Origin: Lachnospiraceae bacterium
GTDB taxonomy: Bacteria > Bacillota > Clostridia > Lachnospirales > Lachnospiraceae
Direction of reading: 5' to 3'
Assembly: GCA_018384375.1 (NCBI GenBank)
Contig: JAHAYJ010000017.1
Coordinates: 62,001 to 126,000, forward strand
DNA: 64,000 nt
The notes below the pieces were generated by a model. The model was not told the origin of the DNA. It made no database searches and was given only the letters and a program-made list of their open reading frames with translations. Below, piece by piece: positions 48,809 through 57,889 of this stretch (positions within the stretch are counted from its first letter, which is position 1; each line of letters begins with the position of its first letter). The position numbers were made by a program, and so were the translations under genes.

Positions 48809-49573
48809 ATGGACGAGGCTGGCAGAAACAGGCTTTGGGAGGAATACTCGAAATCCAAACTGCCTGAAACAAGGGAAAAACTTATATTGGAATATGCGCC
48901 TCTCGTTAAGCTTGTAGCGGGAAGGCTGAGCATGTACCTGGGATATAATGTGGAATATGATGATCTGGTGAGTTACGGAATATTTGGACTGATTGATGCA
49001 ATTGATAAGTTTGACAGTATGAAGGCGGTAAAGTTTGAAACTTACGCCAGCCTTCGTATTCGTGGAGCGATTCTTGACCAGATCAGGAAGATGGACTGGA
49101 TTCCGCGTACCATCAGACAGAAGCAGAAGAAAATTGATGCGGCTATGAAGGAGATCGAGCTGAGTAAGGGACGAGCAGCCACTGATGAAGAGATTGCGGA
49201 AAACCTTGGGATTTCCAATGAGGATTATCTTGACTGGCAGTCCCAGATGAAAATCACAGGCATTGTCTCTCTGAATGAATTCATGGAGTCTGGCAGCGAG
49301 GTGCCGGCAGAACAGAGTAATCAGCATCGGTTTGAAGGACCGGAGGAGGTCGTTGAGAAGGAAGAACTGAAAAAGGTATTGGAGCAGGCACTGGAGCTTT
49401 TGACAGAGAAGGAAAAAAAGGTAATCCTTTTATATTATTATGAAGAGCTGACATTGAAGGAAATCAGCAATGTCCTGGAGGTTTCAGAGTCCAGAGTATC
49501 CCAGCTTCATACAAGAGCGTTACAAAAGATGAAAACAAAAATGGGTAATTATATGGGGTTTTTGGCAACATAA
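48809..49573 (+). CDS. fliA: Flagellar RNA polymerase sigma factor (FliA/SigD/WhiG family)
   Basis: YAPLVKLVAGRLSMYLGYNVEYDDLVSYGIFGLIDAIDKFD; region 4 SNVLEVSESRVSQLHTRALQKMK. Confidence 0.95.
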   Translation: MDEAGRNRLWEEYSKSKLPETREKLILEYAPLVKLVAGRLSMYLGYNVEYDDLVSYGIFGLIDAIDKFDSMKAVKFETYASLRIRGAILDQIRKMDWIPRTIRQKQKKIDAAMKEIELSKGRAATDEEIAENLGISNEDYLDWQSQMKITGIVSLNEFMESGSEVPAEQSNQHRFEGPEEVVEKEELKKVLEQALELLTEKEKKVILLYYYEELTLKEISNVLEVSESRVSQLHTRALQKMKTKMGNYMGFLAT

Positions 49574-49589
49574 GATATGGGGGTGTGCA

Positions 49590-51191
49590 ATGAAGAACGG
49601 TTATTTTCAGGTGGTATGTAGTAGCAATGGTACTGCGCTGAAGATTTTTAACCCTGCAGATGGGGGAGCAGCGGTCAGTACCAAAGAAATTATGGAATAT
49701 TTAACCCGGTTTGGGATAAATTATGATCTCCATATGCTGAATAAGGGGGTTCAGGATGCCTTAAGTTCGCAGGTTGGAGAGTATTTTTTTGCATTGAATA
49801 AGGATCCCATCATGGAACTGAGAGAGAGCTATCAGCTTTTTGTCAGCCAGGATAGAATGCTGGTATCGGCCAGATTTTATCCTCCGTCTGTGAAGGGGGA
49901 AAGAATGTCCTATCAGGAGTTTATCAATGATCTGGGAGTGAAGAACATTAAATTTGGTGTAAAGACGCAGGATCTGATAAAATTTTTTGAAGCTCCTGAT
50001 TATTGTACAAACATTGTTGTGGCAAAGGGGCAGCCGCCAAGGCAGGGAGAGGATGCCAGAATTGAGTACTATTTTGAGACAGACCTCCGTGCAAAGCCAA
50101 CACTCCTCGAGGATGGCAGCGTGGACTTCTTCCATTTGAATACGGTAAGTCATTGTAAAAAGGGAGATGTTCTTGCGAAGTTGTTCCCGGAGGATCCGGG
50201 AGAATATGGAACTAGTGTGTTCGATGAAAAAATCAAACCACGTGATGTTAAGCGGACGTCCCTGAAGTATGGCAGGAATATTACCCTTTCAGAAGACAGA
50301 AGAATTTTGACTTCTGATGTGGATGGACATGTCACATTGGTGGATGATAAGGTCTTTGTTTCCGATGTGCTGGAAGTAGAAAATGTTGATAATGCTACGG
50401 GAAATATTGATTACGAAGGCAGTGTTAAGATAAACGGGAATGTATGCACCAATTTCTCTGTGAAGGCAAAGGGAAATATTGAAGTAAAAGGTGTTGTGGA
50501 GGGAGCTTATCTGGAAGCAGAAGGAAATATCATTATTGCCAGGGGCATGAATGGCATGGTGAAGGGAACGCTGAAGGCAGGCGGTAACGTGATTGCCAAG
50601 TTCATTGAAAATGCCAAGGTGTCTGCCGGTGGGTATGTCTCCACAGAATCGATTCTGCACAGTGAAGTGATGGCAGGAACAGAAATCCAGGTCAGTGGGA
50701 AAAAGGGATTTATCACGGGGGGAAGGGTGTGTGCCACCAATTTGATCCAGGTGAAAACACTTGGTTCTCCTATGGGAGCGGATACCACTGTTGAGGTGGG
50801 AGCGGACCCTGAAGTAAAAAGCAGGATGCAGCAGCTACAGAAGCTGATGATCGAAAATAAAAAGACAATGGATACCATATCTCCGGTCTTGACCTCCACA
50901 GCGCAAAAGCTTTCTCAGGGAGTGAAGCTGAAACCGGAACAGGTGAAATATTTCCAGGAACTGCTTCAGACACATAAGTCAAAACAGCAGGAACAGGAGA
51001 CTTGCATGAAGGAGATGCAGTCACTCCAGACAATTTTGGATGAAAGTGCAAATGCCAGAGTGGAAGTCACCGGAGAGGTTTTCAGTGGTACTAGAATCTG
51101 TATTGCAGATGTTTCGATGGTGGTAAAGAACAGTATGTCCTATTGTAAATTTGTTAAATCACAGGGTGATGTAAAAATGACAGCATTATAG
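49590..51191 (+). CDS. FapA family (DUF342) polymer-forming-like protein
   Basis: Repeating beta-helix-like segment VKAKGNIEVKGVVEGAYLEAEGNIIIARGMNGMVKGTLKAGGNVIAKFIENAKVSAGG. Confidence 0.9.
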   Translation: MKNGYFQVVCSSNGTALKIFNPADGGAAVSTKEIMEYLTRFGINYDLHMLNKGVQDALSSQVGEYFFALNKDPIMELRESYQLFVSQDRMLVSARFYPPSVKGERMSYQEFINDLGVKNIKFGVKTQDLIKFFEAPDYCTNIVVAKGQPPRQGEDARIEYYFETDLRAKPTLLEDGSVDFFHLNTVSHCKKGDVLAKLFPEDPGEYGTSVFDEKIKPRDVKRTSLKYGRNITLSEDRRILTSDVDGHVTLVDDKVFVSDVLEVENVDNATGNIDYEGSVKINGNVCTNFSVKAKGNIEVKGVVEGAYLEAEGNIIIARGMNGMVKGTLKAGGNVIAKFIENAKVSAGGYVSTESILHSEVMAGTEIQVSGKKGFITGGRVCATNLIQVKTLGSPMGADTTVEVGADPEVKSRMQQLQKLMIENKKTMDTISPVLTSTAQKLSQGVKLKPEQVKYFQELLQTHKSKQQEQETCMKEMQSLQTILDESANARVEVTGEVFSGTRICIADVSMVVKNSMSYCKFVKSQGDVKMTAL

Positions 51192-51229
51192 GATATAAAG
51201 GAAACAAAGACTGATGAAAGGAGATTTTT

Positions 51230-51547
51230 ATGACAATCAGCAGAGTGGAACTTCAGGGGCAGGTAACAAGAGCACAGGATTTTACGACAATCAAGCAGAA
51301 TGAAGATAACAAGGGCGTGGTTGATCAGACAAATTTCCAACGTCAGTTTGATAAAACGGTCGATAACAGATTAAGACAGGTACATCAGGGAGATCGCGCC
51401 GAAAATGAAGGAAAGAAGTACGACGCGAAAGAAAAAGGAAACGGCAGTTACTCCGGTGATGGCGGGAAAAATCGGAAAAGAGAAGAAAAGGAAAAGGATG
51501 GAAGGGTGTTCCTGAAAGGTCAGGGCGGCTTTGACATCAAAATCTGA
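51230..51547 (+). CDS. Hypothetical protein of flagellar neighbourhood
   Basis: ORF with spaced RBS (gaaaggag); charged, disordered. Confidence 0.6.
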   Translation: MTISRVELQGQVTRAQDFTTIKQNEDNKGVVDQTNFQRQFDKTVDNRLRQVHQGDRAENEGKKYDAKEKGNGSYSGDGGKNRKREEKEKDGRVFLKGQGGFDIKI

Positions 51548-51566
51548 TTGGTATACGGGTGAAAAT

Positions 51567-52463
51567 ATGGGAGTAATGGAAATTGTTCTTATTGTGCTGG
51601 GAATTATCGTTTTTATTGGGAGCTTTCTGCTTCCTGCCGGAAAGGGGAACGATACTGCACAGAGTGAAAAAGTTGATGAAGAAGCTATCAGAGAACTGGT
51701 AGACAGGGAAGTGGAGGAAGCAAAGTCAAAAATAGGCGATATCGTTGATGAGACGATCACGTATGCCATGGAAAAGACCGAACGGTCTATGGATCGACTT
51801 ACCAATGAAAAGATGCTTGCGGTCAACGAGTATTCGGATACAGTCCTTGAAGAAATCAATAAAAATCACAAGGAGGTTGTGTTCCTGTATGACATGCTGA
51901 ATGATAAGCATGAAAATCTAAAGTCCACAGTGACGGAAGCTTCCAAAAAGGTCAGTGAAGTAAAGCAGACCGTGAAGGATGTCGAGGCAGTTGCAAGGGA
52001 GGCCGAGACGGCAGTAAGAGAGGTTGAAGCGGTTGCTAAGGAGACGGAAGAAATTGTTACAAAGGAAAAAGAGAAACAGCCTTTAAACGCAGAAGAATCG
52101 GCAGAAGCAGCAGATTTTGTCCCGATCAAGGCAAGGAAGGTGGAGGTGATCTACCAGCCCCCGGAGGAGAGTAATGCAGGGAAGACGGAGACAGAATTGC
52201 CTCAGAAAAAGTCTGCAGGAAGACCCAGAGCGGCAAAAGCAGTGAAGGTGACAGAGGAAACCGACAAGGAGCCACAGACAAAAGCTGCAGAAGCTGAGGT
52301 TGAGGTAACTTTAAATGCGTCAGGAAGGACCGGCGGGCGAAACAGCAATGACCGAATTTTAGAGCTTCATAAAAAAGGAAAATCCAACATGGCGATTGCC
52401 AAGGAGCTTGGACTTGGAATCGGAGAGGTAAAGCTGGTCATTGATCTGTTCGAGGGACAATAG
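51567..52463 (+). CDS. Membrane-anchored coiled-coil protein with C-terminal HTH-like motif (SwrB/DUF6115-like)
   Basis: N-term TM, long coiled coil, C-term RILELHKKGKSNMAIAKELGLGIGEVKLVIDLF. Confidence 0.75.
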   Translation: MGVMEIVLIVLGIIVFIGSFLLPAGKGNDTAQSEKVDEEAIRELVDREVEEAKSKIGDIVDETITYAMEKTERSMDRLTNEKMLAVNEYSDTVLEEINKNHKEVVFLYDMLNDKHENLKSTVTEASKKVSEVKQTVKDVEAVAREAETAVREVEAVAKETEEIVTKEKEKQPLNAEESAEAADFVPIKARKVEVIYQPPEESNAGKTETELPQKKSAGRPRAAKAVKVTEETDKEPQTKAAEAEVEVTLNASGRTGGRNSNDRILELHKKGKSNMAIAKELGLGIGEVKLVIDLFEGQ

Positions 52464-52502
52464 AATCACACGATTGCAGCATTTGGGAATAGAGGAAAAA
52501 GA

Positions 52503-53171
52503 ATGAACCTGAAATACTATCTGAGAGGACTCGGAGTCGGCATTGTGGTGACTGCGCTCATTATGGGAGTTTCTTTGGGCGGAAAAAAGGAGTCCTTAAG
52601 TGACAAAGAAATAAAAGCACGGGCAAGTGAACTCGGCATGGTGGAGGCGGGCACGACACTGAAAGAAAACCTCCCGGAAAAGGAGGAACAGCAGGAGAAG
52701 GATGAACCTGTATCAGATGTGCAGGAGACATCCAAACCGGTGCCGCAGGAGGAAAATCAGTCCCCGGAACCGGATCAGTCACCCGAAATGAATCAGCCCC
52801 AGTCGGCAGAGGATACGCAGGAGGCCAAGGAACAGGAAACAATGAGTCTTGAGGAGAATCTTCGGGAAGCAGATGCTTCAGAGGAGGAGGCTTCCGATCA
52901 GAATACATTAAGTGAAAATGTAGCTGCGACTGAAACGGAACCGGTATCCACAGCAAATAAGGAAAGCATTACCATAGAAGTGAGAAAAGGAGATGGTTCC
53001 TATACCGTCTGCAAGCGCCTTGAGGAAGCGGGGCTGATCGCATCCGCTACAAGCTTTGACACTTTCCTGTGTGAAAACGGATACGATAAGCGCATCCGGT
53101 CAGGCTCCTTTGAGATACCGGCGGATGCCGATCCGGAGCAGATTGCAAGAATCCTGAATGGGGTGGAGTGA
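52503..53171 (+). CDS. Membrane protein with YceG/MltG-like C-terminal substrate/LysM-like domain
   Basis: N-term TM, Glu/Gln/Pro-rich linker, ITIEVRKGDGSYTVCKRLEEAGLIASATSFDTFLCENGYDKRIRSGSFEIPADADPEQIARILNG; no transglycosylase catalytic domain. Confidence 0.7.
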   Translation: MNLKYYLRGLGVGIVVTALIMGVSLGGKKESLSDKEIKARASELGMVEAGTTLKENLPEKEEQQEKDEPVSDVQETSKPVPQEENQSPEPDQSPEMNQPQSAEDTQEAKEQETMSLEENLREADASEEEASDQNTLSENVAATETEPVSTANKESITIEVRKGDGSYTVCKRLEEAGLIASATSFDTFLCENGYDKRIRSGSFEIPADADPEQIARILNGVE

Positions 53172-53219
53172 GTTCCTTGCAGAATGCAATTTTGTTATTT
53201 TTAAATTTCACGCACGTCA

Positions 53220-53248
53220 TTGATTTTTTGTTTGCAGTAATGTACAAT
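53220..53248 (+). promoter_or_regulatory. Putative promoter for secreted protein gene
   Basis: TTGATT-17 nt-TACAAT. Confidence 0.5.
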
Positions 53249-53367
53249 ATTATTGAAATGAAGAACATATGATAAAAACAGATAATGGTGTTGATGTTAC
53301 ACCATCGAAGCGGTAGGAACAAATTTAAGTATGTGAGTTGTTAAAAGTAGGGTAAAGGGGAAGAAGT

Positions 53368-54096
53368 ATGAATATGAAAAGGATTTTGAAACTGGCATTA
53401 CCACCGGTACTGGCAGTGATACTGATTTTGGGGTACGGAAGCGGTACCATTGAGGCAATGGCAAGAACCGTGGCAACGTGGGTGACTACGATTACGGTGA
53501 CAGAGACAAATGTGCCAACGAAGACAGTTCAGATGACAAGAGCCGGCGAAGAAGACAGTCTTGAAAGTGAAGGGTGGAAATGGGTTGACGGTGGAACAGG
53601 ATGGAGTGACTGGGAACGTACTACATCGACAGTAACTGCTACCGAAACTGAAGTTACGACTCAGGTGTTTACGGAAGTTACGGTGCCTGATGAACCCCAG
53701 GTTTCTGACAAGGTTGTGCCGGAGGAGAAACCCAAGGAGGAGAAACCTCGGGAGGAGCGAAGTGAGGAACCGGAGGAGCCGCAGACTGCGGAAAACAATT
53801 ATATCGTTTTCCATGATACAGTGAAAAAAATGATCAAAGATGCTGCAGCCGGTCAGGGAACTGCAGCCGGTCAGGGAACGATCACGATTGACACCAAAAA
53901 CTGGATCAGCTTCAGGGGAGATGTGTATCAGGAGCTGCAGAACAGCGGACGTCCTGTGCAGATTACCTTTACCTATCGCGGGAATCGGTATCGTGTTGAC
54001 ATACCTGCAGGGGCAGATTTGATGTCGTTGGTGGATGAGAACGGTTACTGTGGGTTCTTAAACTTGATGGCACATTTTGGAGGAACCAAATTATAG
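53368..54096 (+). CDS. Secreted Thr-rich protein of unknown function
   Basis: Signal peptide (KRILKLALPPVLAVILILGYGSGTIEAMA), Thr/Val-rich segment, C-terminal small domain. Confidence 0.75.
   Translation: MNMKRILKLALPPVLAVILILGYGSGTIEAMARTVATWVTTITVTETNVPTKTVQMTRAGEEDSLESEGWKWVDGGTGWSDWERTTSTVTATETEVTTQVFTEVTVPDEPQVSDKVVPEEKPKEEKPREERSEEPEEPQTAENNYIVFHDTVKKMIKDAAAGQGTAAGQGTITIDTKNWISFRGDVYQELQNSGRPVQITFTYRGNRYRVDIPAGADLMSLVDENGYCGFLNLMAHFGGTKL
53843..53878 (+). repeat. Exact tandem duplication, 2 x 18 bp (ctgcagccggtcagggaa)
   Basis: 53843-53860 and 53861-53878 identical; encodes AAGQGTAAGQGT. Confidence 0.95.
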
Positions 54097-54100
54097 AAGT

Positions 54101-54142
54101 CAGATACAAGTCAGGCCTTTTGACCTGACTTTTCTGTATCTG
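54101..54142 (+). terminator. Nested hairpin terminator
   Basis: CAGATACA-AGTCAGG-ccttttga-CCTGACT-tttc-TGTATCTG. Confidence 0.75.
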
Positions 54143-54170
54143 TGGAATTTGATGAGAGAGTAAAGATAAA

Positions 54171-56273
54171 ATGCTTTCAATGTATCTGGTATTGGGATTT
54201 ATAATTATATTTTCTGGAATTGGCTTTCTGGTATTTCATCGCGACAGCTTTATTCAGAATAAAAGCGGGCAGATGGCGGCAAAAGTGCTTCTTTTTCTGC
54301 TGGCTTTCTTTGTGAGTATTTACGGAATCGGTTTATCCTGTTTTATCAGTGTCAGCCAAAAAGAAATTTCAGGGACGGTCAGGATACTATCCTGCTTTTT
54401 ATTCACCTGTACGATTCTTTGGGGACTGAAAGCCTCAATCTGTTTTTTTTACAAAAATGAGAATATGGAAACTGTGAAAGCGGATTTGAAGGAATGTTTC
54501 AGTGCCTTGCGAAAGATTGGAGCAAGGAAAAAGGATGGTGGGGAGAAAGAAGCGGAGGATACGCCGGCATTTCCAAGACTTGCGGGAAAAGACCGGCTCT
54601 TTATGGGGATGCTCACACTGGCAGGTACATTTCTTATTTTCTTCCGGCTGGGAAGCTTTTCTGTGCCGGAAAGCTTTATGGTACTGGATGCTTCCATGGA
54701 ACGGGGAGATGAAATTGTGCTGGACTTTGGGGAAGAGATAGAAGTTCAGGAGCTTTGCCTGTTTCTGGGACATATGGAAGAGAGGATCATTGCAGTTTCC
54801 TATTTTGATGAGGCGCAAGAGGAATGGAAGGTCATTCAGGAAGATTCCATGGCAGAGAGTGTCTATAATTGGGGAACCATTGAGATTGATAAGAAGCTTC
54901 GTTATCTGGGGCTGGTTGCCAGAGATCAACAGGCAATCTTCAACGAGCTGGTCATTCTTGATAAGGATGGTGAAAAGGTATTGCCGGTCAATGCCGCCAG
55001 ATATCCGGAGCTGTTTGATGAACAGGAACTGTATCCGGAGCACAACTCTTATTATTATGGAACCATGTTTGATGAGGTTTATTATGCCCGCAGCGCCTAT
55101 GAATTGTTGCAGGGGATGGATACCTACGAGTGGACACATCCGCCTCTTTCCAAGATTTTTATGGCGGCAGGAGTGTACCTGTTTGGGGTGACACCTTTTG
55201 GGTGGCGTTGTATCTGCGCACTGGCAGGGGTATTATTGCTTCCGGTCATGTATCTGTGGCTGTTCAGAATGACGGGAAAGACCAAATATGCCGGGCTTGC
55301 GACAGCACTGGTATTGCTTGATTTTATGCATCTGACCTTATCTCGGATTGCTACCATTGACAGTATTGTAGCTCTTTTTATCATGCTGATGTTTACCCTC
55401 ATGTATTCTCAGCTTTCCCGATGGAAGCAGCAGATCCGGCTAAAGAAGGGCAGGATTTCAGGAAAAGAGCTGCTTGATATTCTGGCAGGGGCTGTTGTGA
55501 CCGGAATAGCATGTGCCTGCAAATGGACGGGCTTTTATGGGGCGGCAGGAATCGCAGTTTTATTTTTAGTTTCTTCCATTCGGGTGCTTTACAGATATAG
55601 AGGAAATAAGGAAATCATCACCGGTGCATGGAAACGGGTTGCAGTGACGGGAGGCAGTTATCTGACCGGTTTAGTGTCCGTTTATGTGATGTCGTATATT
55701 CCCATGGCGAGAGCTAAGGGCGTCTCTGCCTGGCAGGCTGCAGTGAACAATTCCCTTGAGATGTTCCGGTTTCACAGTGTAATTACCTTTGACCATCCTT
55801 ATGATTCTCCATGGTACAGCTGGCTCTTTGACTGGGTTCCGCTTGTGGATGCAGGTTCGTATAACGATGTGCGGGAGAAGGTCAGTATTGTGGTTACCAT
55901 GGGAAATCCCATCATCTGGTGGTGTGGTCTGATCGCCCTTGTATATGTACTGTATCGGGCATGTTTTTATGGAGATAAGAAGGCAGGATATCTTTCCTTT
56001 GCCTATTTTTCCATGTTGGTGCCATGGATGTTTATCACAAGAACGGTTTTTATCTACCAGTATTATACCTGTGCCCTGATTCTTGCAGGAATCCTTGCTT
56101 ACACATTGCAGTATCTGGAGCAAAGCTGGAAAAGTGCGCATACAGTGCTTCTGGAGGCATCATTGGTCTGCTTTATTCTCTTTTATCCGCTTATCTCCGG
56201 AATAGAGATAAATGCAGAGACCATAGTTGCATTTATGGAGTGGCTCCCCAGATGGCGTTTTTTTGGAAAATAA
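54171..56273 (+). CDS. PMT/GT39-type membrane glycosyltransferase (dolichyl-phosphate-mannose protein mannosyltransferase-like)
   Basis: MFDEVYYARSAYELLQGMDTYEWTHPPLSKIFMAAGVYLFG; multi-TM GT-C fold, 700 aa. Confidence 0.88.
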   Translation: MLSMYLVLGFIIIFSGIGFLVFHRDSFIQNKSGQMAAKVLLFLLAFFVSIYGIGLSCFISVSQKEISGTVRILSCFLFTCTILWGLKASICFFYKNENMETVKADLKECFSALRKIGARKKDGGEKEAEDTPAFPRLAGKDRLFMGMLTLAGTFLIFFRLGSFSVPESFMVLDASMERGDEIVLDFGEEIEVQELCLFLGHMEERIIAVSYFDEAQEEWKVIQEDSMAESVYNWGTIEIDKKLRYLGLVARDQQAIFNELVILDKDGEKVLPVNAARYPELFDEQELYPEHNSYYYGTMFDEVYYARSAYELLQGMDTYEWTHPPLSKIFMAAGVYLFGVTPFGWRCICALAGVLLLPVMYLWLFRMTGKTKYAGLATALVLLDFMHLTLSRIATIDSIVALFIMLMFTLMYSQLSRWKQQIRLKKGRISGKELLDILAGAVVTGIACACKWTGFYGAAGIAVLFLVSSIRVLYRYRGNKEIITGAWKRVAVTGGSYLTGLVSVYVMSYIPMARAKGVSAWQAAVNNSLEMFRFHSVITFDHPYDSPWYSWLFDWVPLVDAGSYNDVREKVSIVVTMGNPIIWWCGLIALVYVLYRACFYGDKKAGYLSFAYFSMLVPWMFITRTVFIYQYYTCALILAGILAYTLQYLEQSWKSAHTVLLEASLVCFILFYPLISGIEINAETIVAFMEWLPRWRFFGK

Positions 56274-56288
56274 GAAAGAGGATGTAAA

Positions 56289-57692
56289 ATGGGATTTTAT
56301 GATAATACATTGGCTGTCAAAGTGGGGATGCTGTTTTTTCTTCTTTTGGGAGCAGCAATCTTTAGCATAAGATATGGTGCAGGGAAAGGATCAGTCAAGG
56401 AGACATGCAGATGGATTATTTTTATGGGCTGTGTCATGCGGATCGGATACCTTCTTTATACACCCTGTACCATGAGAGGACATGACTTATGGGAATTGAC
56501 ACCGGACGCATGCGGAAAAGCAGGGTATGTGCTTCAGATTGCTGTGAATGGTCAGCTGCCGCCCGGTTATGAACTGCAATATTATCAGCAGCCTTTATTT
56601 TTTATTCTTGGAGGACTTTGGGCAAAGGGTGTGAATGTACTGCTGACCTTACGGGGGCAATCAGACTTCTTAGTCCTGGCAGATGTGAGCAGGTGGGTAG
56701 CCTGTGTGGCATCCTGTCTGATTCTTCCGGTTGCAAGCCGACTTTTTGACCTGTTTGAAATCAGGGATTATGGAAAATGCTTTGGGATGATGCTGGTCAG
56801 CTTTAGCCCGGTATTTTATCTTATGGGAGGATGGATTGGGGAGGACAGCCTTCTGGTTCTGTTTATGGCACTGGCACTGCTTGTTACGGGGTATTATGAA
56901 AAACAACCTTCCTATAAAAATATCATACTGCTTGCTCTTATTTATGGCTTTGGAATGATGACTAAAATCTCCATGGCAGTTCCGGCATTGTATACTGCAT
57001 ATGTGTTTGGAAAGATGCTTTGGAAAGAAATGCATAAGGGGAAGCTGCTGAAGCAATTTGCACTGTTTGCGGTAATCAGTCTCCCACTTGGGCTATGGTT
57101 TAATGTCCGCAATCTGATTCTCTATGGACAGCCTCTTTTCTATGTATTAAAGCAGGATGTGGAAGGATCATTGTATACAGGAGGTTCTTCTTACATTGCA
57201 AGATTTCTTTTGCCGGATATAGGAAATCTGCTGCGGACACCCTATGCAAATCCACTGGATGATTATAATTTAGTTTCCTATCTGCTGAAGTCGGAGCTGT
57301 TTGGAGAGTTTACTTATCAGGTTCCTGCATGGATTCCGGTAATATTATTGTTCCTCCATGTTATGATTAATTTATGTATTATATGGTATCTTATAAAAAT
57401 CTGGAGAAAAAGAGAGAGGTGGGAATATAGCAGAAAGCTGCTGATCTGGTATGCAGGCATATTGGTATTCAGCGCGTTTTCCTATTTGACGAATCCCTTT
57501 GGATGCACTATGGATTATCGCTATTATGCGGTTTTGAGTGTTGTGAAGGGTCTTTTATGGGGGCAGTTTTTAGAGCAGAGGGAAGAAAAAAAGAGCTGGT
57601 TTTCCCGGATTGGCGTATCTTTTCCGGCTTTTTGGAAGACAGTTACAGTGTTGTTTTCAGGATTCTCAATGCTTATGTATCTGATGGTATAG
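56289..57692 (+). CDS. Multi-TM GT-C type glycosyltransferase-like membrane protein
   Basis: RGHDLWELTPDACGKAGYVLQIAVNGQLPPGYELQYYQQPLFFILGGLWAKG; ~10 TM segments. Confidence 0.75.
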   Translation: MGFYDNTLAVKVGMLFFLLLGAAIFSIRYGAGKGSVKETCRWIIFMGCVMRIGYLLYTPCTMRGHDLWELTPDACGKAGYVLQIAVNGQLPPGYELQYYQQPLFFILGGLWAKGVNVLLTLRGQSDFLVLADVSRWVACVASCLILPVASRLFDLFEIRDYGKCFGMMLVSFSPVFYLMGGWIGEDSLLVLFMALALLVTGYYEKQPSYKNIILLALIYGFGMMTKISMAVPALYTAYVFGKMLWKEMHKGKLLKQFALFAVISLPLGLWFNVRNLILYGQPLFYVLKQDVEGSLYTGGSSYIARFLLPDIGNLLRTPYANPLDDYNLVSYLLKSELFGEFTYQVPAWIPVILLFLHVMINLCIIWYLIKIWRKRERWEYSRKLLIWYAGILVFSAFSYLTNPFGCTMDYRYYAVLSVVKGLLWGQFLEQREEKKSWFSRIGVSFPAFWKTVTVLFSGFSMLMYLMV

Positions 57693-57724
57693 AAAAAGTA
57701 TAGAAAAAATCGTTTAGCTGCTGG

Positions 57725-57750
57725 AAAAATCCCTTGCAAGAGGGATTTTT
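57725..57750. terminator. Bidirectional terminator
   Basis: AAAAATCCC-ttgcaaga-GGGATTTTT. Confidence 0.85.
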
Positions 57751-57762
57751 CTATGCTATAAT
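57734..57762 (+). promoter_or_regulatory. rpsB-tsf promoter
   Basis: TTGCAA-17 nt-TATAAT; -35 lies in the loop of the upstream terminator. Confidence 0.75.
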
Positions 57763-57889
57763 CTTCACGTTGCGGTATTGCGCAATGAAACGATAAATCA
57801 CGCGTGTTTTAAGTCTGTCGGTGCTTCTTAACGCGGAAGTTGGCAGAAGAGTGAAATACGCGGAAGCACAACCAAATGGAGGTAGAAAC

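Noticed and set aside
53249-53367. c-di-GMP riboswitch upstream of the secreted protein
   Set aside because: Leader lacks recognisable GEMM-I or GEMM-II conserved core sequences by eye.
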